Shown here in pieces: positions 1-11,169 of a DNA stretch of 64,000 bases (positions are counted from its first letter, which is position 1; every line of letters starts with the position of its first letter). Under the pieces are notes generated by a model, which was not told where the DNA came from, made no database searches, and was given only the letters and a program-made list of their open reading frames with translations. Source of the stretch: Hygrophila difformis (Eukaryota > Streptophyta > Magnoliopsida > Lamiales > Acanthaceae); assembly GCA_030278955.1 (NCBI GenBank), contig JAOANR010000006.1, positions 53,658,915 to 53,722,914 on the forward strand, given 5' to 3'. A program made the position numbers and the translations under genes.

Positions 1-1
1 C

Positions 2-1633
2 TGGATCAGGTATATGAATAAATGGTCAAAAGGGGATGATCTAAGGAAAAGGATTCTTAAACCAGGGTTGGTAAGGAAACCTAATGAGGAATTTCCTTTG
101 GAGGAGTTTGCTGAATTGATGCCAGAACAGCAAGCATGGATTAAGGATGCAGAGAAGAGAGAAGCTGAGAGATCAGGCAAAAACAGAAAGCAGAGATCAG
201 ATGCAAAACAGACACCACAAAACATAGTAAGGAATATTTTCAGAGAATCAGTTGTTAATGAAGGACTGGAACCTGTAGCGAATTTCAGAGAAGTTTCAGC
301 TCCATCAATAACACCAGCAGATGCAGATCTACTCATTACAGATAGACCCAATAAGATCATGAAGAGATTACCTCTAACTCTCCAACAGGAAGTTCATGGA
401 TATGTCCAGGAGAGGAAGAAAGAATTCATCGAAAAGTATGTCAGGTATGATGCTATGTGCAGGGAAAATGCATACAAGGAGCACAGACCTTACACTGATC
501 AAACACAAGGAAGAATTCAGCAGGTAATTATTGATGATTGGGATGAATGGAATGAGAAATATCTGAATAGAAAGGGAATGAATATCATGCTGAAGGGGTT
601 AGGCAAGAATTTCTATATTAAGAAGCACGATTCAGATGAAGACAGCACAGATGATGAGCAAAGAATTGAGAAGATGAGAGTAGTTGATGAGGTTACAACT
701 ATTTTGGGAGAAAAGAACGAGGGAAATGATGAAATCCATCCGATTCTGCAAGAGAGTATGGATTGCTATTATGCAAACAAACGAAAGGCAGATCGTGAAT
801 GGGAGGAACTCATGAGAACTCAAGACAAGAAAGGTAAAAAGAAAGTATCCTCCAAAAAGAGGAAGTCACACAATCTCAGTTCGAGCACTTCAGATGAAGT
901 ACCAATAACTAAGAAAAGGACTGAGAAGAAGGTGGAGGCAGGCAGGCCTGAGAAAGCTAGCCGAATTCTGAAGAAGAGGAAAAATGAAGATGAGCTAACA
1001 ACTAAAGTGATTCTGGATGCGACAAAAGACTTGATGGATGAAGATGTTGAGATTCTACAATCAGCTCAAGAAAAGAAAGAAGTTGTTACCTACAAAAGGA
1101 GAGGAAGGTTACCTTATGAGCAGAAGGAAACCAACCCTGAAAAATTTAAGCAGCAAGGATCTTCTCTTGAGAATGTAGAACAATTGGGAATCATTCCTGA
1201 GAAAGAAAAGCAGCAAGAAAAAGAACCTGAAAAGCCAGTTAAAAAGTTCAGGATAAAGATGAAGGCTAGAAAGCCTAAGTATGTAGTACCTGACACCAGC
1301 TCTGAAGAAGAAAAAGTCGAACCAACTCTAGGGATAGTTCCCTACACAGAGAGGTTGGAGCTCACTCCTTACACTAATTTGGAAGTGGGGGATATAGATC
1401 CAGAGGGCTGGAGAGCATGCATTGAAGAACATCAACCTGATGAACAAGGATCAACTAAACCAAGCACTGATCTCCAACTAGTTCAGATTACTGAAAAAGA
1501 TGATAGAGAAGGGCAAGATGAAGATCAACAAGCTCAGGTCAACAGGGATCTTATTCAAAGTCAGATTGATTTACAAGGGTTTTCAGGAGAAGATACACGA
1601 ACAAGATATACCACCAGAACAAGCTGCAGATGA
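2..1633 (+). pseudogene. Athila-type ORF2, N-terminal part (element A0, cut by window edge)
   Basis: This frame is open from the first bases of the window, so its true start lies to the left; an ATG is present at 14. The product is hydrophilic and rich in Lys, Glu and Arg, with basic clusters around residues 270-330 and 400-430. No enzyme motif or membrane segment is visible. It belongs with the next three segments: read together across one frameshift near 1590 and stops at 1965 and 2574, they resemble the third ORF of Athila-type Ty3/gypsy elements, with a charged N-terminal part and a globular plant-transposon domain near the C-terminus. The reading ends at 1633 because the frame is lost around the T-run near 1580. 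The function of such ORF2 proteins is unknown; they have been called env-like because of their position after pol. Confidence comes mainly from the downstream domain. Confidence 0.6.
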
Positions 1634-2576
1634 GCAAGAGTTTGTAAATCAAATTGAGGAATCAGTGGCAGACATATTTCAGGAACAGACACTGGAAGAT
1701 TTACAGACTTTTGAAGATATGAACTTGCATGGAACTACAGTCGGGAACATGACTTACTCTCTGGAAGGACTGATTAAAAAGTTCAGAAAATTGGCTAGAG
1801 AAGGAGGGAATGCACGCACCTCAGCAGAACAAGCAAGTGAATATGCAGCTAAACTTGAGTCAGAGTTAGAGGAAATCCAACAACAAATAAATCCTGACCA
1901 AGTAATGGAACCATCTCCATTAGCAATTCAAGCTTATGAAGAAGAAGTGCAGAGAAATGAAACTTAAGAAGCTCAGCAGAGAAAATATTTTATGGAAGAC
2001 ACTGTCAGTCAATATCTCAGAACACAGACGAATGCTGAAAATCAAATGAATCAATGGCTCCTTCCACCTCAAGTCAGGGATGAAGTAGTTCAGAGAGCAA
2101 TTGTAAGGATGAATGATCCTGAATGGGCCGCGGAACAGAAGAAGAGAGTAGAAGAATACTTTGGAGTCCAAGGATTTCTAGATTCAGAATCTACTACTAT
2201 TCCTCTTCTACTAAACGAACCTGTACAGGAAGATCCCACAGAGATCTTAAATCAGCATAGCCTTGAAGTTACTGAGAAGGTAGATACCAGCACGTCATTG
2301 ATTTATGATTCAGGTATAGGCAATTCACAACATGATGACACTGATAGAGTTCAAAAAGAACATCCAGAGCCTGACCATGAGCAAAACTCAGAACAAGTTC
2401 AGGAAGAAAATGTGGAACCTGCTCAAGAAGGAGGCCAAACAGAAGAACAAGAAAATGAGAATGCTGGGGATGAGCAAGAAGGAGCACAAGAATCTGAGGG
2501 AAATGAATCAGATACATCTGAAGGATCATCCCCCGGAAAAGATGTCCCAGAATTGCTACCTGCGAGTTATTGGTGA
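1592..2576 (+). pseudogene. Athila-type ORF2, middle acidic/coiled-coil part (element A0)
   Basis: This continues the ORF2 reading in another frame after the shift near 1590. An in-frame TAA at 1965 interrupts it, and reading resumes at once (ATG at 1992 in the same frame). The segment contains heptad-like stretches, then a strongly acidic Glu/Gln-rich tract at about 2360-2540. It ends at a TGA at 2574, after which the same frame stays open into the conserved domain. Several disabling changes mean no full-length protein can be made from this copy. I recognise no function for this part by itself. Confidence 0.55.
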
Positions 2577-3265
2577 AAGAATAGTCCAAAGGTGAGGTTA
2601 TCAATCCCTGATAGCATTGAAAAGAGGACTGAATTTACAGAAGAAGAAATCAAGGTTAAGTTTAATGGAAGAAAGGAAGCATTGGAGAATTACTTGGGGA
2701 TGTCCAAAATGATTGTTCCGGACAAAGGATTTCATCCCAAGTGGCTGGATCATAAGTGTATCAGCTACTGGAGGAGGATCAATGAATGGGACATTTTCAT
2801 GAGACACAATAACAAATGTGGTTATGTGGAACTGACCAGGGAGTTCTATGCTAACTTTGATGTTGAGGCAGAAACAACATGGATTAGAGGGAAAACAGTG
2901 CAAGTCACTGTAGAAACTCTAAATGATCTGATTCAGGCACCTTTGTTAGAACAGCCAGAAGTCAAATCCGAAGTCCTACTGAGGAGAAACTCAGGAAAGA
3001 AGAGATGGAGAGGCAAGAGAAGATAAGGAAGGAAGAATGGGATAGACAGGAAAGAATGAGAAGGGAAGAGATGGAAAGATTTGAAAGGCTGAGAAGAGAA
3101 CTTGAAGAGAGAAGACATGAACGAGAAAGGGATATGGAACTGAGGAGACAGGAGCAGTATAACAGCACGAGATTGGTAGACATTCTTGCCAACCTAGTCT
3201 CGGATCTAAAGAAATCTCCATCCATACCACCTAAAGATCCAGACAATGATGCAGGACCATCCTGA
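2577..3265 (+). pseudogene. Athila-type ORF2, plant transposon domain plus C-terminal coiled coil (element A0)
   Basis: From 2577 to about 2970 the frame encodes the first half of the domain called putative plant transposon protein in annotations. The signature is a VPDKGF motif, a Trp-rich stretch, then a REFYAN motif and a WIRGK motif. The same order is seen in the ORF2 of element B near the right edge (VPDKGF, REFYCN, WVRGI). Near 2970 the frame shifts and the remaining sequence (ATG at 3005, stop at 3263) is a highly charged Arg/Glu coiled coil. The second half of the domain seen in the other copies is missing here, so an internal deletion is likely as well as the frameshift. Confidence 0.65.
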
Positions 3266-4271
3266 GATCACAGGGGAGTTCTCTGAAACTTTCTTCTTCT
3301 TCTTTAATTACAGTCTCTTTTTCTTTATTTCTTTCCTGTTTCCGTTTGTTCTGATATAACTTAGGATAGATTTAATATGAAGTTGTGTCATAGTATTGAA
3401 TTTCAAGCTAAAAATAATGATAGTAATAATAAACTCAGGGAAGCTAATAAACTGATAAAGGAATAGAAGATGAGTTTAAAAAGTGGTTCCTGTGGAGACA
3501 TCTACTTTATAGATTTTCACTGCAAGCATGAGCCGCTCTTGAAAACTGTTCTTAGCTGTAAGCTCTGAGATCGATTGATGTCATTACTGGATAAATAGTT
3601 TGAAGGTTTTGTGATGATATTAACCTTAGTGATTTGCATACTATAAATAATAACTGCACAAGGTTAAGAGGATTGATCTAATCTAGTCTCTCTTGGAAGA
3701 TGAGTGTGCATATTGAAAAAAAAAAAAAGAAAGAGAAAAAGAGAGCAAGGGAAATTTTAGAAACAGACGTGGTAAAATAATGTGGATATAAGTAGCTGGC
3801 ACAGCTGCCCCTCTGATTTATAAGTTGAAGAACTTTAAAAGAGCAGAATCAAGGGCAGGGGAGTTGAAGTTTCATCTGCAATGTCAGGTCATGCGACTCC
3901 TCCTAATAATGTGAAACCGAGCTATTGAAAGCCACGGAAGGCCACCCCTTGATATAAAAAAAAAGAAGAGAGTGTATTTCATTTCAGAATACAAGATATG
4001 CACATGAGTTGGACAGGATTGAGCGTGAGAAGAGAAATCTGACTAACTAAGGAGCAGAACAATAATTCACATAAGTGCAAATCACTTCTGTTAATGTTTC
4101 CATGAAATCTGGTGAATTTGAAGTCAGGTATGAAGCATCAATCAGTTGAAAGAGTTGAGCTTGGGATAGTTGGAAAAGAGAAGGTAGTGATCCAGTGGAG
4201 TCTTACATGAACATCTTAATCTCAGAAGCCACTAATTGGACTTATTCTTTGAAACTTTACAAGTTTCTTAC
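3266..4271 (+). other. 3' untranslated region of element A0
   Basis: No coding potential is visible. There is a poly(A)-like run near 3716-3728, a second short A run near 3957, and otherwise AT-rich sequence. Position between ORF2 and the PPT/LTR start at 4304 makes it the 3' internal region of an Athila-type element. Confidence 0.5.
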
Positions 4272-4303
4272 CACTTTAGGACAAGTGTTTCTAAATGTGA
4301 GGA
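4272..4303 (+). promoter_or_regulatory. Stem-loop and polypurine tract before LTR A
   Basis: An imperfect stem (4272-4279 with 4291-4299, one bulge) is followed directly by TGAGGA at 4298-4303 and then the LTR start TGGTGATG at 4304. The same order, stem then TGAGGA then TGTTGAT, occurs at three other places in the window (43461-43502 minus, 57607-57645, 60179-60215). A PPT primes plus-strand DNA and marks the left edge of a 3' LTR. Confidence 0.6.
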
Positions 4304-7300
4304 TGGTGATGACAGCCTTTTGTGACTGTCATTTACGTCCAATTTAGTGTCTTAATGATGATCTTTTGCTCTTAATTCCATTGATTTTTTATGAATGATC
4401 ATAAAGGATTAGAAAAGATGGAAGAAGAATTAAGATTGCAAAGAAGTTGGAAATACATGAAAAATGGCTTGAAATTCTGAGTTTTCTTTGTAAGTCTCGC
4501 ACGCAGTGTTTCTATTGAACTGATCCACGCTTTGTCATGCAGAAGGAAGTTAAGCTGGAAAACAGCAGGAAGTGGAAAGGACATAGCGAGGAAAGAAAAG
4601 GAATGGTGCGAGGGCTTGTTTCCTAAATCAGGAAAAGATTTAAGGAAAATGTGCAGATGCTGAAGTCCACGCGATGATGATTGACATCGCGAGGAAAGGA
4701 AGTCTGTGCAAGACAGAAGTTTTATCCGTTATGGCGAGAAGCAGATTCCTTGGAGAAACTGTGAGACCTCGCCTCATCAAGAAAGATGATTACATTTCTG
4801 ACTCTCGCTTTGAAGGAACTGGACAAAGCAAGAGGAGAGCTATTCTGATGCGAGCGGTTATCATCCAAGGCAGAAGCAGTTACAACACCCATCTATAAAT
4901 AAGACCCTTGGGGAATCAGCTCAGCAGGCGGGAGATTGAAGAGAATAGCTCGACTTTACTCTCCAGTCCACTTTTTAGAAAATTAGTAGGTAGGTTAGGA
5001 TTTAATTTTCTCTGCAATTTACTTTGATGTTCTTCAGATTTGTAATTTGTTTTCGTAGAACTGTAATTCAATTTCGCAGTAGATTTCTTTAAGATTAGTT
5101 GTTAGACTAGCTAGAGGATACCCTGGGAGGAGAGTTGCTTTCGGATCGCTTGTTCATCCATCATGACGATCATCATCTAAACTTCGACTCGCTCGCTCAT
5201 CTTTGCATTATTCTGATAGCAATCAGATTTCCAGGTGTATTCGTTTTTAATTCTTTGTTATTTGAGATACAAGAAGAATGATCGGTTATCAGATTGTGAA
5301 TTTCTTATCTTTCTGGTTTCTATTTCCATTTCGTAATTCTGTTTCAGCAGAGTATAAACCTGCATTTCATTATTCAATCTGAATTTTGCATCATATCTTT
5401 AATTCGATTTACGAAGATCATAACACTTCCACATTTTTAATGCGCAAATTGTTCGTTCCAATTACGTAAGAAATTTGGATATTGTAACCGAGTTAGGTAT
5501 GATCTGGCAGAGTTATGAACTTACTCGATTTTCTGTCAATGTTATGCTTATAGATGAGAATCATAAGGTTTAATGTTCAGAACTCTAAAAGGTTCCTAGA
5601 GACCCATGCAGTGTTAATCATCGCTTGATAATCTTTGAGAATCAATAATTTTGAGTTCATGAACTTGGATACAAAAGATTCTATGTTCATAATTCTCTAA
5701 ACAGAAATTCCAGAAGGTAGTTATGGCAGTTATAAATTCTGATCATTTACTTCGAATAAGGATATTCCCTCGCTTCATCCTAAAAGATGACGCGAGGTAA
5801 TATCCAGATAGATCTATTATGACAAAGGCTATTCAAATACTCACGCGATGTCAATCTGACAAAGCGAGAGGATCAATTTATAACAGCAATAGACTTGATA
5901 TCATTTTAAGGGGTATCAATCATTCACTTTTACTTCTTATACATATATAACCATTATCTATAAGTAGGAATTGAGTACCTCGCCGCATTCTTACAGAAAC
6001 TATCGCGAGGCATTCAGTTCTTTGTATAAACAAAATCTGGAGAACATTCTTTGAATATTAGCTCCCTCCACGCTGTAAAGACATAGCGCGCGGAAAATTG
6101 GAATGTTCATAGTTTGAAACCCAAAATAGTTACTGCGAGCTATTTTGGACACTTATTTTGCAGAGTTATTTCTCAAATTCTCTTTCTTGGGAAAGTTATT
6201 TCCCAATTCTGTCTAGTTTCCAATGTATATTTTGGAAGCATCCTTGCATTTTGATTAAGAGGATTCAGAACCCTCAACGTCTCTTTATACATATAATACT
6301 ACATATACATATAATATTTTGGGATATTTCCCAGTATATGATGAGTAATCTTACTTCATGATTACAAAATTACAATTCATATGTGCAACACGTATTACTA
6401 TTTACACTGGTACGCTGAGAGAGATGATGATATAGGTTTACTCAATCATTATTTACTCAGGACTGATAAAGAACAAACTTGTTCTTCAGTTGGGCATTTA
6501 GTACCTGTCGTTTAAAAGGGAAAGATGTTTCAAGAACCATCTTTTGTCCTAAAAATTAGTAGAGTATCAGGAAGATTAATTTCCGGGGTTCATGGTATTA
6601 TAGTTATCACTATAGCTATGAGTAGGAGATTAAACATTTCTATTCAGTCTACTAATCCTGAGTCAAATCATGGATATTTGGAACTGTTTACCGAGATTTC
6701 TTGAGCTAAATCAGTTATACAAATCTGAGTAGTCTGGATAAGTCAAGGAAGTTGAATAGCAATTTCATCTTGATATACTTACAAGACTATTATTCCTTAT
6801 GAATACTTGCAGGAATTACTCTGAAGAAATAAGTCTTATGAAAACATTGGATGATAGATTTAAATATTAGCTTTTTCATTTGTTGTAGAGGACATCCAAT
6901 ACAGGATCATAAGAACAGTCTGATCAGGGTAATAAAAAGAACAACTTCAAGTTCAGATGAATATAGTAAGATTTAGAAGTGACCTCGAGTTGTCAAAGGC
7001 TTAATCTGAGTCTGAAAGAAAAAGGTTAAGTGACGATTCTGAAAGCTTTTATCACAGAAAGAGTCTGACAGATCATTCTGTGATGATAGTATTCCATGAT
7101 TTCAGAGCTTAGAATGTCATGACACTGAATCATAAGTACCTGTCTTGGGAAGTGATTGAAGACATGAAGAATTGATTAAATTGTGTAAAGGATTTTTTTT
7201 ATCTCAATGAACTTTCATTATGTTTTAGCCAATGAAGTACGATAATCTCACCATATGCCTATTTCATTTGATTTGGTCTGTAGCACCTTAAACACATGAA

Positions 7301-7630
7301 TAAGATCATAATGTTCTACATCATTTTAATTGTTGTCTTTACTACATTTACAGCTTTAAGCATTTACATTTCAGTAGTATTCTTTAGTAATCATCATTAC
7401 AACATTCTTAAATCAAGAGTAGAGACAGATTCTAGAGCTAATAATTCTATTAAAACACTTCTATCGTGTAACTCTCTTTTGAACGATCCCGACAATTAAA
7501 ATAAATATTGCAGCTTGATACCGTGCGCTTTCGGTAGGAAAAACTAGGCAAGCTTTTTAACAGCCCTATAGAGATTATAGTGTAAAGGCTGTCGGGGGGC
7601 ACTGACCGAGGTTTCACCTCAAAAGCTTCA
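4304..7630 (+). repeat. LTR A, shared by Athila-type elements A0 and A
   Basis: The left edge is set by the PPT-like TGAGGA and a TG dinucleotide at 4304. The right edge is set by CA at 7629-7630, directly followed by the tRNA-Asp primer site. At about 3.3 kb this is long for a plant LTR. A TATA box sits at 4894. The U5 end holds a 15-bp block (ACCGTGCGCTTTCGG, 7520-7534) that recurs in LTR B at 50995-51009. The region around the promoter is studded with short CGCGAGG/CCTCGCG inverted repeats. Only one copy is in the window, so the ends are not confirmed by comparison with a partner LTR. No credible coding sequence lies inside. Confidence 0.65.
4894..4903 (+). promoter_or_regulatory. TATA box of LTR A
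   Basis: TATAAATAAG lies about 590 bp into the LTR, and no comparably good TATA box was seen nearby. A TATA box at a comparable place in LTR B (47351) is followed by a similar downstream motif (AGTAGGTAGGTTAGG in A, GGTTAGGTAGGTAG in B). This supports a U3/R boundary shortly after 4903. Confidence 0.55.
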
Positions 7631-7648
7631 TGGCGCCGTTGCCGGGGA
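7631..7648 (+). promoter_or_regulatory. tRNA-Asp primer binding site of element A
   Basis: TGGCGCCGTTGCCGGGGA matches over 18 nt the complement of the 3' end of plant tRNA-Asp(GUC), the primer used by Athila-type Ty3/gypsy elements. It directly follows the LTR end, so reverse transcription of element A would start here. Confidence 0.88.
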
Positions 7649-7766
7649 GGGTGTAGCGTTATGAATTTTAGAACTGTAGATATTCTTGGTTTAATTGTAA
7701 TTATTTACTTTTTATAACGAATTCACAAATTCTTTCATTTTGTTCACAGAGAAGCCTCAACAGTTT

Positions 7767-8828
7767 ATGAGCGAGAGAAAAACTCGATCTTCAAGACCAC
7801 CTTTGCTTCCTTTTAATTGTGAACTTGAGAGAACAGCAAGGCTGATCAGAGCAAGTGCAAGAAGGAGACAGAGAGATCTTGCAGAAGGAAATCTTTCAAC
7901 CATAACAAGGATGGCTAACAATGGACAGAATGACGGACCTGGGAACTTGCCAAATGGTCAACCAGATAATCAGCAAAACATTCCACTTCGAGGACCTTTT
8001 CAAGCACCACAAAGAGCTGCTGCACCACAATTTATTCATCAACACTATTTTCCACCAAATTTTGCTAATCCTGTTCCGAACCCTCAAGAAGAGCAATATC
8101 AACCATGGCAACCTAATGTCGATCAATATTTGGCTGGGACGGATGAGGAGGTTGATATACCACCTGGTATATTGAACCTAGCATCTTCTAGAGCTTTTTA
8201 TGGAATGAGTGCTGAAGATCCACATTTACATCTCAAGAAGTTTGTTGAACTAAGTAAGACAGTAAAGAAAGGAAGAGCTTCAAGGGAAACCATTCAGTTG
8301 GCTATGTTTCCATTCTCTTTGGATGGCTCAGCTAAAGAATGGTATGATTCATTAAATGCTCAACAGAAGGCTACATGGCCAGAATTAGTCAGGAATTTCC
8401 TACTCAAGTATTTTCCTGAAAGCAAGGTTGACGAATGGGTAGACAAGATCTCTAGTTTCAAGATGAGAAAAGGGGAATCTCTTAAGGATGCCCGGGACAG
8501 ATTCTTTGACATGCTCAAAAGATGCCCACAACATGGTATAACTGAAAGAAGGTTATTGAAGATTTTCTTCACCGGACTAACTCACACTTGGCAGATGATG
8601 ATCAATGCCACTGGAGGGGAACAGTTGCTTCAGATGCCACTTGATAGAGCGTGGTCAACAATAGATACTATGACAGCTAGCAGGGCAGTTCTCCAGGACG
8701 ATGATCCACCATCTCCTACCAGAAAAAGTCTTGTCATCCATACAGATAAAAATGAAGAGAAATTTGCAGCACTCACCAAGCAGATTGCTGATCTACAGTT
8801 GGCTCAGCAAGCAAATCAACAGGCTTAG
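7767..8828 (+). pseudogene. gag: Athila-type gag, capsid part (element A)
   Basis: The ATG at 7767 is the first good start after the primer site. A splice-acceptor-like TTCACAG lies just upstream at 7742-7748. The protein has a basic N-terminus, a Pro/Gln-rich linker, then a retrotransposon gag (capsid) domain with a WYDSL motif and a YFPES motif. The same blocks occur in element B (WYKSL, YFPES), which confirms the family. Gag forms the intracellular virus-like particle. The frame is closed by a TAG at 8826, after a Gln-rich stretch, and stays open in the same frame beyond it, so the stop looks like a secondary CAG to TAG change rather than the natural end. Confidence 0.82.
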
Positions 8829-9752
8829 CATCAACAACAACAGCAACCAGTAATGATCCTTCAACCTGCTCCAATGGAACCTGTGTATCAGTGCGGAATT
8901 TGCTCAGGGCCACATCACAATGATCAGTGTCCACAAATTCAGGAAGCCCCAAAGCAAGATGAGAGCTGCAACTACACCGGGTTCCAAAACAAACACCCGA
9001 ATCTGAGCTATGGTAATACTCAGAACGCACAAAATGCACATCTTCTGAACCCACAACAACCAAATCAGCAGCAGTTTCGTCCTCCACAACCATTTTATCC
9101 ACAACAACAGATGTACCCACAGAGACCTTTCCAGCAGGTGAACCAACAGAATAAGCCATTTGGACAGTTTGCACCAGTCCCGGTGAACTTTCCACAACAA
9201 CCTTATCCTGTTGCTCAAGATAATACTTACTCTTTAAAGGTGGAAAATGCTCTGAAGGAGTTCATTGTTAAGCAGACAGAGACGAATAACCAACTGCAGG
9301 CTTCAATCAAGAATGTTGAGAATTCAGTAACAGAGATGGCCAAATTATTACAGCAGAGAGAAAAAGGAAAATTACCAAGTTCTTCTGAAACAAATCCACA
9401 ATGTAAGGCAGTTACATTGAGGGGAGGAAAAGAGGTTGTTGATCCTGAATTTGAAAAGAAAAGAGATAGGTTGCTGCAGCAGAAAAAGTTCAAGGATGTT
9501 CAAACAATGGAAGAAGATGATCACCCTGAACAGAGACAGATACTTGAGGATAAGGGTTTGGAAAAGAATGTCTCAGGATATTCCTTTCCTAAGGAAAAAG
9601 AGGGAGGTAATGATAATCCTAACTCTACAGGTAACAAAAAGGATTCACTGGATGAGCACATGCCCAGGATACCATATCCTGGGAGACTCAAAAATGATCT
9701 TCAAGAAATTAAATTTAAGAAATTTCTTGAAAAGATTAAGGCCATTGAAATA
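8829..9752 (+). pseudogene. Athila-type gag zinc knuckle and start of pol (element A, truncated)
   Basis: This is in frame with the gag upstream across the TAG at 8826; an ATG occurs at 8853. A CCHC zinc knuckle (CGICSGPHHNDQC) near 8892-8930 would bind RNA, followed by a long Gln/Pro-rich linker. Blocks such as NPQC and LRGGK and a KFKKFLE motif near 9716 match element B, where they lead into the protease. At about 9752 homology to element B stops abruptly and pararetrovirus movement-protein sequence begins. Protease, RT, RNase H and integrase of this copy are therefore absent from the window. Confidence 0.8.
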
Positions 9753-9755
9753 CAT

Positions 9756-10338
9756 GCTTATGGGATTAATCTCCATAGGAGTAAAAGGTTTAACTAGAAA
9801 AAACTTAGGAAATAAAGTTTTAATGACTGTTCTAGATACAAGATGGACTAATCCAACTCAAGCCATCATAGGATTAATGGAAATTGATATGAACCCTAAT
9901 GTGGGAGTATGTTATTTGGCACCAGATTATATGATACAAATAACAGATTTTATGAAGCATATCCAAATAGGAATCCAAACTGTAGGATATGAAGAAATGG
10001 AAACTGGTCACAACCTAATGATATGTGTAGGCTTCTTAGGAAGAATCACAAACAATGGTCAAACCAGGCATAAAACAAAAATTGAATCCGTAGTAAGTAT
10101 TATAGGAAGTGAAGGAGTAAAAATGATAGGACCAACTGAAATATCATCAGAAGAAAATGCTGGAAAAAATTGGGATCTATCAAAATTCTTTGAAAAACCA
10201 AATGTTAAAAACTTAACTCCAAAAAATGTAAATTACTTCGTAAACTCCAGAGGAGAAACGTCAGTAAGATTTAATGATTATGAAACTGCAAAACGACCAA
10301 TAGATTTCACAGAAGAAGAAGGTCAGGAAAATGAATAA
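9756..10338 (+). pseudogene. Pararetrovirus movement protein (5'-truncated, frameshifted)
   Basis: The product resembles the core of caulimovirid movement proteins (viral movement protein family, 30K superfamily). There is a GLTRKNLGNKV block, an LDTRW motif, then a hydrophobic block with YLAPDYM and a HIQIGIQT motif, followed by a GRITN motif. In a virus this protein forms or gates tubules at plasmodesmata. The first codons are in a different frame from the rest, with a one-base shift near 9770 just inside the junction. The N-terminus of the viral ORF is missing because of the junction with element A. The stop is at 10336 and overlaps the next start (ATGAATAA). Confidence 0.78.
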
Positions 10339-11167
10339 ACAAATGAAAAGGTTTATTGTAGAAAAACCAGTAACAAATAATTATGTAAAATATGAAGGAA
10401 AACATATCTTCCAACCTAGTGAGGATGAAGTGGAAAGAATTGCTAAAGACATACAACATATTTGTTTAAAAACAAAAAAATTTGAAAACTTTAAGAAAGG
10501 AAAAATTCTAAATAAAAGAGAGTACCATGACAGGTATGAAAGAGTTTTCTCACAACATGTGCATTCTGCATTGACTAAAAAATTCAAAAACAAAGGAATA
10601 TTACCTCACAATTGTCAAGATTGTAAAATTGATCTTGATAGAAGATACTCTGATAAATTAAAACATATGATCCATTTAATAGAATGTCCAAAACAGAGTG
10701 AATATTTTGAGAATTTGATAGAAAATTATGAAGAAATGATAAGAGAAATATCAAAACTAAATGAACAAAAACAAGAATTAAAGGATAAAATGAAAAGAAA
10801 AAATAAAGAATGGAAGAATAATTTAGAAGATATTATTGAGAAAGAAGTACAGAAAAGATTACAAAAAATACAAATAAAAGAAGAACAACAAGCAGACATA
10901 GAGGCTCACTTGTTCTTAAAAAACTCACTGGAAGAAGGACAAAGTTCTGAAAATACATTAATGGAACAATATATGGGAGACCATATGTCCTTACATTCTG
11001 AGAAAACAAATAAAACATCTAAAGAGTTCATGAACCAAGATATTGTCATGAAAAATACAGGAGACAGTATAACAAGAGTCCCTGGAACTCCCTTTGCCTC
11101 ATACCAAAGAGGAACTGCGTGGAGACCTGGAACTAATTCTACTGGAATAATTCTTGACACTCAATAA
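10331..11167 (+). pseudogene. Pararetrovirus ORF upstream of coat protein, coiled coil
   Basis: This 278-residue reading starts 6 nt before the movement protein stop. It is Lys/Glu-rich and has a predicted coiled coil at roughly residues 130-200, preceded by a short Cys/His stretch (CQDC, then HLIEC). The C-terminal 35 residues run towards the coat protein, which continues in another frame after a shift near 11160-11170. It is therefore probably the N-terminal part of a larger virion polyprotein rather than a separate gene. Coiled-coil virion-associated proteins are common in this family, but I cannot name an orthologue. Confidence 0.6.
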
Positions 11168-11169
11168 CA

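Noticed and set aside
7296..7499. Small ORF with hydrophobic N-terminus in LTR A
   Set aside because: AT-rich sequence inside an LTR gives chance hydrophobic readings; there is no counterpart in LTR B.
7631..7648. tRNA gene fragment
   Set aside because: Only the 18 nt complementary to the tRNA-Asp 3' end are present, at the position of a primer binding site.
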